DNA of 48,466 nucleotides from Streptomyces neyagawaensis (GCF_023516595.1 NZ_JAMGBG010000165.1:1-48466), one strand, 5' to 3'; counted from the stretch's first letter, positions 15,581 through 24,377 are shown. Notes: generated from the sequence alone by a model not told the origin. Numbers and translations: made by a program.

Positions 15581-18450
15581 CGTCCGGCCGCCGGGTCGAG
15601 AGGGTCGCGCGGGTCGGTGGAGCCGAGGGCGCGCAGCACCTGGGAGGTCGGGCCCGAGGTCACGATCCGGCCCGCCGCCATGACGTGCACGACGTCCGCG
15701 AGCCCGGCGACGAGGTCGAGGTCGTGCTCGACGACCAACAGGGCCGTGCCGTCGTCGGCGAGGGCGCGCAGGACCCGGGCGAGGGCGGCGACCTCGTCGG
15801 TGTCGAGCCCGGCTGCCGGTTCGTCGAGCAGCAGCACGCGGGGGGACCCGGCGAGGGCCCGCGCCAGTTCGACCCGGCGCAGGGTGCCGGTCGGCAGTGC
15901 GGCGGCCGGGAGCGACCGCACCGGCCCGTCCAGCCCGAGCAGCCGCAACGCCCGCTCCACGGCCCCGGGGTCGGCGATCCGGCCCTGTTCGGCGCCCACC
16001 CTCACGTTCTCGGCCACCGTCAACGACGGGAAGACGGCCAGCTGCTGGAACGTCCGTGCGACACCGAGCCGGGTCCGGGCGTGCGCGGGCACGCGTGTGA
16101 CGTCCCGCCCGCCGAGCCGCACCTCTCCCCGGCTCGGCCGCAGCGTCCCGGCGAGACAGTGGAAGAGCGTGCTCTTCCCGGCCCCGTTGGGCCCCACGAC
16201 GGCACTGACCCGCCCCGCGAGGACATCGAGATCGACACCGTCCAACGCGATGAAGCCGCCGTAACTGACGCGGAGGGCGCGGGCCTGGAGGGGGGTGGGG
16301 GGTTCTTGGCGGGGGACGGAGGGTTCCTCCCGGCGTCCCCGCCCGCTGTCGTCGTCTCCTCGCCCGCTCTCCTCGTGATCCCGCCTGCTCTCCTCGTCTC
16401 CGGGACTGCTCTCCTCGTGTCCCCGCCTGCTCTCCTCGGCCCTCCGCCCGCCCACCGGCCCAGCCCGGTCGTCCGGCCCTGCGAAGCCCCTCGGTACCGC
16501 TTCCGGGCCCGCCGCCGTCGCCCCGCTCGCCGGTGCGGCGGACGTCGGACGACGAGCGGTCCCCGCCCTGGCCCGCAGTCTGGCCCGTACCCGGGCCCCC
16601 AGCGGTGTCGGTGTGGGGTTCCGCTCCGGGCGCAGGCGGGTGAGGGCCGTGCGGGCCGCCTCGTAGGGGCCGCTGGGGAAGCGGCCGATCAGGGCGGCCA
16701 GGACGCCGATCACCGCGGCGGCGACGCCGCCCCGCGTGCCCGCGTCCAGGCCGACGAGCAGGGCGGCGGCCGCGAGCGCGCCGAGCGTGCTGTCGGCGCC
16801 GAGGACGACGATCGCGGCGAACCACAGGAGACCGCGCACGGGGTCGAAGGCGGTGGGGTCGAAGGCACGGACGCCCATCGCGAGCATGCCGCCGCCGAGG
16901 GCGGCGAGGGCGGCGCCCGCGACGAAGGCGGCCACTTTGAGGGAGGGGACGGGGACGCCCGCGGCCGCGGCCCCGGCCTCGTCGTCCCGCATCGCGGCGA
17001 GGGCCCGGCCGGTGCGGCCCCGGCGCAACGCGTGCGTGGCGAGGAGCGCGCACCCGAGGAGGCCCAGCTCCAGGACGTAGTACGCGCGGTCGCCGTCGAG
17101 GCCCGCCGGGCGGTCCAGGGTCAGGCCGGACGTCGCGTACGGCTGGGCGAAGACGAAACGGCTCACCCCGACGCCGACCGCGAAGGTCGCCAGCGCCAGG
17201 GCCAGGCCCTGGCGGCCGATGGCGGGCCAGCCGGTCAGCAGGCCCAGCGGCGCGACCAGCAGGACCGCCACCACGAGGGCGGCAAGCTCCGGCAGGGAGG
17301 GCAGCAGCGGGAAGCGGCCCGCCGCCACCAGCGCCGTGAACAGGGCGCCCAGGCCCGCGTACGCCGCCTGCCCCAAGGAGATCTGGCCGCCCCGGCCCGT
17401 CACCACGACCAGGGACAGCAGGATCACGCCCAGCGCCGGGACCTGGACGGACGTGTGCAGGTCGCGGCCCGCGAAGCCGAGGGGGATCAGGAAGAGGAGC
17501 ACCGCCACGATCCAGGCCCCGGCGGGTGTCCGGGCGCGGGCGGTCGCCGGGCGCGGCAGCGCGTCGCGGGTGCCGACGCCGGGCAGGACCAGGGCGGCGA
17601 CGAGGAGCGCCACGACGAAGAGGTTGGCGCCCACGGCCTGGACCAGGGGCTCCGCCCGCCCCGACGGATGGAACCGGGTCAGCTGGCTCTGCGCGACGCC
17701 GATGCCCAGCGCCACCAGGACGGCCACCAGCAGGCTGCGCATCCGGGCGGCGACCGCGACGGCCACCACCTCCATCACCAGCAGCGGCATGCCGTACGGG
17801 TCGAGGCGGACGTAGGGGGCGAGCAGGACGCCCGTCAGGCCGGCCGTGAACGAGCCGAACGCCCAGCCCGCGGCGGCGACCCGGTCCGCGTCGATCCCGC
17901 CGAGGACTGCGAGGGACCGGTCGTCCACGACCGCTCTCAGCTCCCGCCCGAAACGCGTCCAGCGCCGGGGCGCCCAGCGCCCGCCGGAAGGCCGTAGTAC
18001 CGCGCCCACCACCGCCGCGACGGCCAGGGCCACCCCCAGTTGCCCCCACGGGTCGGCCGCCACCAGTGTCGGCGCGTCGTCCCGCGCCCCCTGGCCCCAC
18101 AGCAGCGCGGCCCCGCCGACGAGCAGCACGAACACGCCGATCGAGGCCACCAGGGTCTGCGCCGGGTCACCGCCGAGCACGGCGAGCGGGCGGAACACGC
18201 AACGCTCCAGGGCGAGGCCGATCGCCGGGGCCACCACCAGCAGGGTCACCACGGCGGACGGCCACAGGGGCCAGTGCCACTCGACGGTGAACTGGCGGAG
18301 CAGATACGCGCAGACCATGGCGATCGCCCCGTGCGCGAAGTTGAGCACCCCGGTGGCCCGGTAGGTCACGACGAGGCCGATCCCGGTCAGGGCGGCCGCG
18401 CCGCCGACGGACAGACCGGCCAGGGTGAGGTCGTACGTCAGGGACGCCAT
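15577..18450 (-). CDS. LivH-LivM-LivG triple fusion: two permeases and an ATPase in one chain
   Basis: A 957-residue protein that combines three normally separate subunits of a branched-chain-type ABC importer. Residues 1 to about 295 are LivH-like, with VTYRATGVLNFAHGAIAM in the first part. Residues about 310-595 are LivM-like, with GRGGQISLGQAAYAGLGAL and LALALATFAVGVG. A charged, probably disordered linker (about 600-715) follows, with a repeated EESRRxHEES-type unit. The last 240 residues are LivG-like: Walker A GPNGAGKST near 753, a degenerate signature (LPTGTLRRVELARAL, not LSGGQ), Walker B LLLDEPAAGLD and the H-switch VVEHD. The ATG at 18450 shares one base with the stop of the upstream membrane-protein gene. 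Confidence 0.9.
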   Translation of the reverse strand: MASLTYDLTLAGLSVGGAAALTGIGLVVTYRATGVLNFAHGAIAMVCAYLLRQFTVEWHWPLWPSAVVTLLVVAPAIGLALERCVFRPLAVLGGDPAQTLVASIGVFVLLVGGAALLWGQGARDDAPTLVAADPWGQLGVALAVAAVVGAVLRPSGGRWAPRRWTRFGRELRAVVDDRSLAVLGGIDADRVAAAGWAFGSFTAGLTGVLLAPYVRLDPYGMPLLVMEVVAVAVAARMRSLLVAVLVALGIGVAQSQLTRFHPSGRAEPLVQAVGANLFVVALLVAALVLPGVGTRDALPRPATARARTPAGAWIVAVLLFLIPLGFAGRDLHTSVQVPALGVILLSLVVVTGRGGQISLGQAAYAGLGALFTALVAAGRFPLLPSLPELAALVVAVLLVAPLGLLTGWPAIGRQGLALALATFAVGVGVSRFVFAQPYATSGLTLDRPAGLDGDRAYYVLELGLLGCALLATHALRRGRTGRALAAMRDDEAGAAAAGVPVPSLKVAAFVAGAALAALGGGMLAMGVRAFDPTAFDPVRGLLWFAAIVVLGADSTLGALAAAALLVGLDAGTRGGVAAAVIGVLAALIGRFPSGPYEAARTALTRLRPERNPTPTPLGARVRARLRARAGTARRPTSAAPASGATAAGPEAVPRGFAGPDDRAGPVGGRRAEESRRGHEESSPGDEESRRDHEESGRGDDDSGRGRREEPSVPRQEPPTPLQARALRVSYGGFIALDGVDLDVLAGRVSAVVGPNGAGKSTLFHCLAGTLRPSRGEVRLGGRDVTRVPAHARTRLGVARTFQQLAVFPSLTVAENVRVGAEQGRIADPGAVERALRLLGLDGPVRSLPAAALPTGTLRRVELARALAGSPRVLLLDEPAAGLDTDEVAALARVLRALADDGTALLVVEHDLDLVAGLADVVHVMAAGRIVTSGPTSQVLRALGSTDPRDPLDPAAGR
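16340..16445 (-). repeat. Degenerate short-unit repeat encoding the charged fusion linker
   Basis: Seven- to eight-codon units coding for EESRRGHEES, DEESRRDHEES and EESGRGDDDS-like peptides follow each other in the linker between the LivM and LivG parts. The pattern suggests expansion by unequal exchange after the genes were fused. Confidence 0.7.
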
Positions 18451-18947
18451 CAGCCCTCCGGTGGGCCGGCCGGGTCGTCGCGTCCGGGCGGGTCGCAGAC
18501 GGGGCACGGGCGCAGTCCGCTCCCGGGCAGCGCCCCCGCGTCCACGGGCACCGCGTCGGCCTTCCCGGCGGCCAGCGGGCAGTCCGCCCGGTGCCAGAGG
18601 GTGCCGCCGGGTACGCGGAGCAGTTCGTCGCTGGTGGCGAGGGGCGTGGCCGCCGCCCGCCCGGACGCGTCGGCGTCGGCGGGCTCGGTGGCGACCAGAA
18701 GGCCGTACAGCTCCTCGACCCGGGTCGCGGCCAGGGCGTCCCGGCCATGGGCGAGGAGGACCGCGCCCGCGACGATCAGGGCGGCGCCGGGGACGGTGCA
18801 GGAGGCGAGGTACGGCAGCTGGCGTTCGGCGAAGCGCTCGCCGGAGACGCCGTACCAGCCCACGACACAGAGCACCGCGCCGCCGGCGAGCGCGGCCCAG
18901 CCGGCCCAGAGGACGGGGTGCGCGGTCCGTGGAAGGGGTGTCCGCAT
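18450..18947 (-). CDS. Small membrane protein with two TM segments and CPxCD tail
   Basis: A 165-residue protein with two hydrophobic segments (WAGWAALAGGAVLCVVGWYG and LASCTVPGAALIVAGAVLLAHG). The cytoplasmic tail holds several cysteines, including WHRADCPLAAGK and LRPCPVCDPPG, which resemble a zinc-ribbon-like or redox pair. I do not know the family. The ATG at 18947 is preferred to a GTG at 18962 because GGAG lies 6 bp upstream of the ATG. Its stop shares a base with the start of the fused ABC permease, so it belongs to that operon and may be an accessory factor of the transporter. Confidence 0.75.
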   Translation of the reverse strand: MRTPLPRTAHPVLWAGWAALAGGAVLCVVGWYGVSGERFAERQLPYLASCTVPGAALIVAGAVLLAHGRDALAATRVEELYGLLVATEPADADASGRAAATPLATSDELLRVPGGTLWHRADCPLAAGKADAVPVDAGALPGSGLRPCPVCDPPGRDDPAGPPEG

Positions 18948-19076
18948 CCGGGGCTCCCACACGTCGTGTCTGACGGGTTCTCAGATATGCCGATGGAGTT
19001 GCACTATGCCTTGTGCGAGCTGACCCTGAAAGAACCGGGCGCCTACCGCCCGGACCGACACCCGGTGGTGAGCCAG

Positions 19077-19655
19077 ATGGTTCTCGGGAGCGACCTCAGG
19101 CGGGGGAACGCACGGCGGGGCCGCGGCCCTGGGGGAAGCGGGAAGGCCACGGCGCTGGCCGCCGCGCTGGCCCTCTTCCTCGCTCCGGCCCTCGCGGCGT
19201 GCAGCGACGACAGCGGCGGGGGCGGCGACGCGACACCGCCCACCCCCACGGTGGAGCGGACGACGGGCGAGCCGGACGGGGCGAGTGCGAGCGGACCCGC
19301 GGACGCGGCGGCGGCCGAGAAGGAGATCCGCCAGAACTGGGCGACGTTCTTCGACCCGACCAGCTCCAAGGAGGACCGGCAGGCCGTCCTGGAGAACGGC
19401 GAGCGGTTGGGCCCGGTCCTCGACGCCTTCAGCGGCGACGAACGCGGACAGCGGGTCGAGGCGAAGGTCACGAAGGTCGAGTTCACGTCGGCGACGGACG
19501 CGGACGTGACGTACTCGCTCCTGATGAAGGGCGCCACGGTCCTGCCGGACTCGTCAGGCACGGCCGTCGAGCAGGACGGCACCTGGAAGGTCTCCGTCAA
19601 GACACTCTGCGGGCTGGTGGGGCTGAGCGGTGCGTCGGCGGTCCCGGGCTGCTGA
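19077..19655 (+). CDS. Lipoprotein resembling the mycobacterial MTB12 family
   Basis: A 192-residue predicted lipoprotein. A basic N-region leads to a hydrophobic segment (TALAAALALFLAPALA) and the lipobox LAAC. After a Gly/Thr/Pro linker the folded part starts near EKEIRQNWATFFDPTSS and continues with a KVTKVEFTSATDADVTYSLLM strand pair and DGTWKVSVKTLCGLVGL. This order (WxxFF, strand, dG-WKVS-xxxC) resembles low-molecular-weight antigen MTB12-like domains. The ATG at 19077 leaves 129 bp for the divergent promoters; in-frame ATGs at 18987/18993 are possible but sit almost on the divergent gene. The gene overlaps the next by 26 bp. Confidence 0.72.
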   Translation: MVLGSDLRRGNARRGRGPGGSGKATALAAALALFLAPALAACSDDSGGGGDATPPTPTVERTTGEPDGASASGPADAAAAEKEIRQNWATFFDPTSSKEDRQAVLENGERLGPVLDAFSGDERGQRVEAKVTKVEFTSATDADVTYSLLMKGATVLPDSSGTAVEQDGTWKVSVKTLCGLVGLSGASAVPGC

Positions 19656-20928
19656 GACCGTCGCCGCGGCCCTGCTCCTGCTGCTGACCGCAGCCTGCGG
19701 CAGCCGCCTCCCGGAGAGCGACTTCGAGGACCGGTCCACCGCGCCGCCGGCCACCGGGCGGGCCGGCGCCCCGATCCGCGTCGGCATCATCGCCAGCGCC
19801 ACCAGCCCCGTCGGCGGTGACGCCTTCACCGGGCCGCGCGACGGGGCGAAGGCCTGGTTCACCGCCCTGAACGCGCGCGGCGGCATCGACGGCCGCGAGG
19901 TCGAGGTGCGCGAGTGCGACGACGGCGGCAGCGGCGTCGGCAACAACGAGTGCGTCCACAAGCTCGTCGAGGAGGACCGGGTGGTCGCCCTGGTGGCGAC
20001 CACCGCCCTCGACTACGCGGGCGCCCCCCGCGTCTCCCACGCGCGCGTGCCCGACATCGGCGGCCAGCCCATCGGCCCGGCCTACGACACCTACCCGCAC
20101 CTCTACGGCATCTACGGAAGCCTCGCGCCCCGCGACGGCACCACCGGCTGGGACGGGAAGCAGTACGGCGGCACCGAGGTCTACCGCTACTTCAAGCGCG
20201 AGCACGGCGCCCGCACCGCCGCCGTGGTGTCGTACAACCAGGCCGCGTCGGCCGCGTACGCCCGGCTGATCGTCGACGGACTGAAGGCCGAGGGGTACGA
20301 GGTCGTCACCGAGCAGCTCGACTTCGCGCTGCCCAACTTCCGCGCGGCCGCCGCCGACATCGAGGAGCGGGGCGCCGACCTGGTCTTCGACGCCATCGAC
20401 GGCCACGGCAACGCCCGGCTCTGCGCGGCGATGGACGAGGTCGGCGCCGAGGTGACGGCCAAGGTCACCCATGTGCAGAACTGGACCTCCACGGTCGCCG
20501 AGGACTACGCGGACGCCCCGCGCTGCCGCAACGCCCTGTGGGCCACCGGCTCCAGCCGCAACTACGAGGACACCGGCCAGGCGGCCGTACGGGAGTTCAG
20601 GGACGCCACCGAGGGACTGGAAACGCACTCCCAGTGGCAGCTGGAGGGCTGGGCCGCCGCCATGTGGTTCACGGACGCGGCGCGCTCCTGCGCCGGCACC
20701 GAGGAGGGCGTCACGCGCGCGTGCGTCGACCGGTTCATGAACCGCGACGAGCCGTACACCGCCGACGGACTCCTCCTGCCCGTCCGCTTCGAGCGGCTCG
20801 CCGAGCCGCCGGCCACCCGCAGGACCTGTCTGTCGGTCGGTCGCTGGCAGGACGACCGCGGCTGGGTGAGCCAGGGGGACATGGACCAGAACTGCTTCGT
20901 GGTACCGCAGTTGCCCTACCGGCCCTGA
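19630..20928 (+). CDS. ABC transporter substrate-binding lipoprotein (Leu/Ile/Val-type)
   Basis: The extracellular receptor expected for the divergent LivHMG/LivF system. The 432-residue protein has a signal peptide with lipobox LTAAC. The type I periplasmic-binding fold is evident: IRVGIIASATSPVGGDAFTG, GAKAWFTALNARGGIDGREVEV, and the hinge region KLVEEDRVVALVATTAL. Three Cys pairs in the C-terminal half could form disulfides outside the cell. The ligand cannot be read from sequence; amino acids, amides or urea are the usual choices. The GTG start at 19630 lies within the upstream lipoprotein gene, implying coupling. Confidence 0.85.
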   Translation: MRRRSRAAETVAAALLLLLTAACGSRLPESDFEDRSTAPPATGRAGAPIRVGIIASATSPVGGDAFTGPRDGAKAWFTALNARGGIDGREVEVRECDDGGSGVGNNECVHKLVEEDRVVALVATTALDYAGAPRVSHARVPDIGGQPIGPAYDTYPHLYGIYGSLAPRDGTTGWDGKQYGGTEVYRYFKREHGARTAAVVSYNQAASAAYARLIVDGLKAEGYEVVTEQLDFALPNFRAAAADIEERGADLVFDAIDGHGNARLCAAMDEVGAEVTAKVTHVQNWTSTVAEDYADAPRCRNALWATGSSRNYEDTGQAAVREFRDATEGLETHSQWQLEGWAAAMWFTDAARSCAGTEEGVTRACVDRFMNRDEPYTADGLLLPVRFERLAEPPATRRTCLSVGRWQDDRGWVSQGDMDQNCFVVPQLPYRP

Positions 20929-20994
20929 TGCGAAACGGCCCCGACGGCTTCCCGAAACCGGCTACCGATCGCGCAACCGTTCTCTGACAAGTTG

Positions 20995-21335
20995 ATGTGG
21001 AAGCCCAACCATCCCCCGCTCTTCCGCCACCGCGACGAGCCGGTCTTCCGGCACGACCCGAGAGTCCGGCTCCGCGCCCTCGTCGACATCCGCGAGCGGC
21101 AGACCCGCCGCGGCCCGGTGCGCGTCGGCCAGGAACACCTCACCCTGGACAGCCACTCCCCGGCCCTGCGCGGCGCCTACCCCCGGCTGGACGGGTTCAC
21201 CACGGCCACCGAGGCCGACGCCCGCGCGTACGGCACCAAGATGCGGCTGCCCGGCGTCCGGCTGGCGGCACTACACGGTCGACAACGATCTGTCGGTCAC
21301 GGTCGCCGCCGTGGGCCGAGCCGCACAGAGCCGGC
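20995..21335 (+). pseudogene. Probable frameshifted gene remnant
   Basis: Protein-like sequence with Streptomyces codon bias runs in one frame from 20995 (RVRLRALVDIRERQTRRGP, GAYPRLDGFTTATEADARAYG) and appears to continue in another frame from about 21263 (WRHYTVDNDLSVTVAAVG). There is no ribosome-binding site and no stop that makes a sensible gene end. I do not recognise the family. The interval 20929-21337 holds nothing else I can support. Confidence 0.4.
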
Positions 21336-21337
21336 GA

Positions 21338-21366
21338 CGGTCGAGGACAGTAACTGTCCTCGACCG
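21338..21366. promoter_or_regulatory. Perfect 29-bp palindrome upstream of the WYL regulator
   Basis: Two exact 14-bp arms (21338-21351 and 21353-21366, core GAGGACAGT/ACTGTCCTC) surround a single base. It ends 17 bp before the start codon of the WYL regulator, where an operator would block transcription or translation. Autoregulation is inferred. Confidence 0.7.
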
Positions 21367-21383
21367 CTGGCAGACTCGCCCCC

Positions 21384-22394
21384 ATGTTGGAGACATCGGC
21401 ACGTCTGCTGCGGCTGCTCTCGCTCTTGCAGGCCCACCGCGAATGGTCCGGCTCCGAGCTGGCCGACCGCCTCGGCGTCACCGCCCGCACGGTCCGCCGG
21501 GACGTGGACCGGCTGCGTGAACTCGGCTACCCCGTCAACGCCAGCCCCGGCACCGGCGGCGGCTACCAACTCGGCGCCGGCGCCCAGCTGCCGCCGCTGC
21601 TGCTGGACGACGACGAGGCGGTCGCCGTCGCCGTCGGGCTGCGCACGGCCGCGGGCCAGGGCGTCGAGGGCATCGGCGAGTCCTCCGTACGGGCCCTCGC
21701 CAAGCTCGAACAGGTGCTGCCGAACCGGCTGCGCCGCCGCGTCGGCGCCCTCAACGCCTTCACCGTGCCGCTGCTGCGCGGCCCCCAGCCCTCCGCCGTC
21801 GACCCGGCGGTCCTCACCGACCTCGCCAACGCCTGCCGGGACGCCGAACGCCTGCGCTTCGAGTACCGCGACCACGGCGGCGCCACCACCCGCCGTACGG
21901 TCGAGCCGCACCGCCTGGTGTGCACCGAGCGGCGCTGGTACCTCGTCGCCTGGGACCTCGACCGCGGCGACTGGCGCACCTTCCGCGTCGACCGCGTCAC
22001 GCCCAGGCCGCCGCACGGGCCGCGCTTCACCCCCCGCGAGGCCCCGGCCGCCGACCTCGCCGCGTACGTCTCCGAGGGGATCTCCACGCGCGCGTACGCC
22101 GCCCACGCCGTCGTCCGACTGCTCGTCCCCGCCGAGGAGGCCGCCGCTCGGCTCTCGCCCGCAGCGGGCACCCTGGAGCCCTTCGACGACGACAGCTGTC
22201 TGCTGCGCACCGGGGCGGCGAACCTCGACGTGATGGCCATCCACGTGATGATGACCGGCATCGCGTTCGAGGTCGTCGAACCGCAGGCGCTGACCGAGAC
22301 GATCAGGACCCTTCGCGACCGTCTGACGGCCGCTCTTGACCGAAGCGCGGATGCGGCGTCCGCTCCTGGCCCTTCCGAGTCTGGGGCGGCGTGA
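21384..22394 (+). CDS. HTH and WYL domain transcriptional regulator (YafY-like)
   Basis: A DeoR-like winged helix (residues 1-60: SGSELADRLGVTARTVRRDV, then RLRELGYPVNASPGTGGGY) is followed by a WYL domain around residues 140-215. The WYL signature is close to canonical: RRWYLVAWDLDRGDWRTFRVDRV. Such proteins sense nucleic-acid or other ligands and regulate stress or metabolic genes. The 336-residue length is normal. The ATG at 21384 lies 17 bp after a perfect palindrome and has no clear ribosome-binding site. Its last 92 bp overlap the 3' end of the convergent ctaD. Confidence 0.92.
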   Translation: MLETSARLLRLLSLLQAHREWSGSELADRLGVTARTVRRDVDRLRELGYPVNASPGTGGGYQLGAGAQLPPLLLDDDEAVAVAVGLRTAAGQGVEGIGESSVRALAKLEQVLPNRLRRRVGALNAFTVPLLRGPQPSAVDPAVLTDLANACRDAERLRFEYRDHGGATTRRTVEPHRLVCTERRWYLVAWDLDRGDWRTFRVDRVTPRPPHGPRFTPREAPAADLAAYVSEGISTRAYAAHAVVRLLVPAEEAAARLSPAAGTLEPFDDDSCLLRTGAANLDVMAIHVMMTGIAFEVVEPQALTETIRTLRDRLTAALDRSADAASAPGPSESGAA

Positions 22395-24036
22395 TCGCGG
22401 CGAACCTCGGATGGTGCAGGTCGAACGCCGGGGACTCGGAGCGGACCCGGGGCAGCGTCACGAAGTTGTGCCGCGGCGGCGGACACGACGTCGCCCACTC
22501 CAGGGACCGCCCGAAGCCCCACGGGTCGTCGACCCGCACCGGTACGCCGTACCGGGAGGTCTTCCAGACGTTGTAGAGGAACGGCAGCGTCGACAGGCCC
22601 AGCAGGAACGCGCCGATCGTCGAGACCGTGTTGAGAGCGGTGAAGCCGTCGGCGGCCAGATAGTCCGCGTACCGCCGCGGCATGCCCTCCGCGCCCAGCC
22701 AGTGCTGTACCAGGAACGTGGTGTGGAACCCGACGAACAGCGTCCAGAACTGGATCTTGCCGAGCCGCTCGTCCAGCATCTTCCCGGTGAACTTCGGCCA
22801 CCAGAAGAACAGCCCCGCGAACGTCGCGAAGACGACCGTGCCGAACACCACGTAGTGGAAGTGCGCCACCACGAAGTACGAGTCCGTGACGTGGAAGTCC
22901 AGGGGCGGCGAGGCCAGGATCACCCCCGTCAGACCGCCGAACAGGAACGACACAAGGAACCCGGTCGCCCACAGCATCGGCGTCTCGAACGACAGCGAGC
23001 CCTTCAGCATCGTCCCCGTCCAGTTGAAGAACTTCACCCCCGTCGGCACGGCGATCAGGAAGCTCATGAACGAGAAGAACGGCAGCAGCACCGCCCCGGT
23101 GGCGAACATGTGGTGCGCCCACACCACCACCGACAGCCCGGTGATCGCCATCGTCGCGCCGACCAGGGTGAGATAGCCGAAGATCGGCTTCCGGCTGAAG
23201 ACCGGGATGATCTCCGTGATGATCCCGAAGAACGGCAGCGCGATGATGTAGACCTCGGGATGCCCGAAGAACCAGAACAGGTGCTGCCACAGCAGCGCGC
23301 CGCCGTTGGCCGAGTCGAAGACCTGCGCGCCGAACCGCCGGTCGGCCTCCAGGCAGAGCAGCGCCGCCGCCAGCACCGGGAACGCCATCAGGATCAGGAT
23401 CGACGTGAACAGCGTGTTCCAGGTGAAGATCGGCATCCGGAACATCGTCATCCCGGGGGCGCGCATCCCGATGATCGTGGTCAGGAAGTTCACCGCGCCG
23501 AGGATCGTGCCGAACCCGGACAGCGCCAGCCCCATGATCCACATGTCGGCGCCGATGCCCGGTGACCGCTCCAGGCTGTTCAGTGGCGCGTAGGCGAACC
23601 AGCCGAAGGCGGCGGGACCGGACGGCACCAGCAGCGACGCCATGACGATCAGCCCGCCGAAGAGGAACAGCCAGTACGACAGCATGTTCAGCCGGGGGAA
23701 GGCGACATCGGGCGCGCCGATCTGCAGCGGCATGATCTCGTTGGCGAACCCGGCGAAGGTCGGCGTCGCGAAGAGCAGCAGCATGATCGTGCCGTGCAGC
23801 GTGAACAACTGGTTGAACTGCTGGTTGTCCACGATCTGCAGGCCCGGCCGAGCCAGTTCGGCTCGCATCACCAGGGCCATCAGGCCGGCCGCCAGGAAGA
23901 ACAGGAACGATGTGACCAGATAGAGGTGGCCGATCTTCTTGTGGTCCGTGGTGGTCAGCCAGTCGACCACCAGCCGGCCGGGCCGCTTGCCCCTCCGTAC
24001 GGGTCGTGCCGACGCCGATACGGTCTCGGTCCCCAT
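22303..24036 (-). CDS. ctaD: Cytochrome c oxidase subunit I (aa3-type), orphan copy
   Basis: The catalytic haem-copper subunit of terminal oxidase. The 577-residue protein shows all key residues: low-spin haem ligands in FTLHGTIMLLL and HFHYVVFG, the CuB region WFFGHPEVYI with the His-Tyr cross-link pair, AHHMFATG, and twelve hydrophobic segments. The C-terminal 65 residues are polar. The ATG at 24036 has AAGGGG nearby upstream. No subunit II, III or IV gene and no bc1 complex is adjacent, so this is not the main ctaCDFE-qcr cluster and is probably a second, orphan subunit I. Its 3' end overlaps the WYL regulator by 92 bp antisense. Confidence 0.94.
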   Translation of the reverse strand: MGTETVSASARPVRRGKRPGRLVVDWLTTTDHKKIGHLYLVTSFLFFLAAGLMALVMRAELARPGLQIVDNQQFNQLFTLHGTIMLLLFATPTFAGFANEIMPLQIGAPDVAFPRLNMLSYWLFLFGGLIVMASLLVPSGPAAFGWFAYAPLNSLERSPGIGADMWIMGLALSGFGTILGAVNFLTTIIGMRAPGMTMFRMPIFTWNTLFTSILILMAFPVLAAALLCLEADRRFGAQVFDSANGGALLWQHLFWFFGHPEVYIIALPFFGIITEIIPVFSRKPIFGYLTLVGATMAITGLSVVVWAHHMFATGAVLLPFFSFMSFLIAVPTGVKFFNWTGTMLKGSLSFETPMLWATGFLVSFLFGGLTGVILASPPLDFHVTDSYFVVAHFHYVVFGTVVFATFAGLFFWWPKFTGKMLDERLGKIQFWTLFVGFHTTFLVQHWLGAEGMPRRYADYLAADGFTALNTVSTIGAFLLGLSTLPFLYNVWKTSRYGVPVRVDDPWGFGRSLEWATSCPPPRHNFVTLPRVRSESPAFDLHHPRFAAITPPQTRKGQERTPHPRFGQERPSDGREGS

Positions 24037-24377
24037 CGCTCGCCCCTTCGCTGCCGCGTCCCGGGCCCGTGATGCACGCCATGATGCTCGCGCCCCGGCC
24101 GCTCCGACAGGGGGCGTACGGGGGAAGTGTGCGGGAACCGTGTATTTCCCATGAGGTCCCCGCTTCCCGGAGCCGTCCGGGAATCGGTGGGAAAAGGCCG
24201 GACATGCACCGCGCACACGGCCCCGGACCTGCTTTCCTACGGGCTATTCGAGATGGTGCCGAAGCGCTCCGGAATTGTGTTCGCCAGCGCGGGCAAGGCC
24301 CGCGGAACCGCTCGTACGTGTGACGAAGTTGGGCCGAAACGCGTGTCGTCGTTCTGTGACAGAAGCGTGACTGCGGG

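Noticed and set aside
14942..20987. Very long overlapping frames opposite the ABC genes
   Set aside because: High third-position GC keeps antisense frames open in Streptomyces. The composition (Arg, Pro, Gly-rich) and lack of motifs mark them as shadows.
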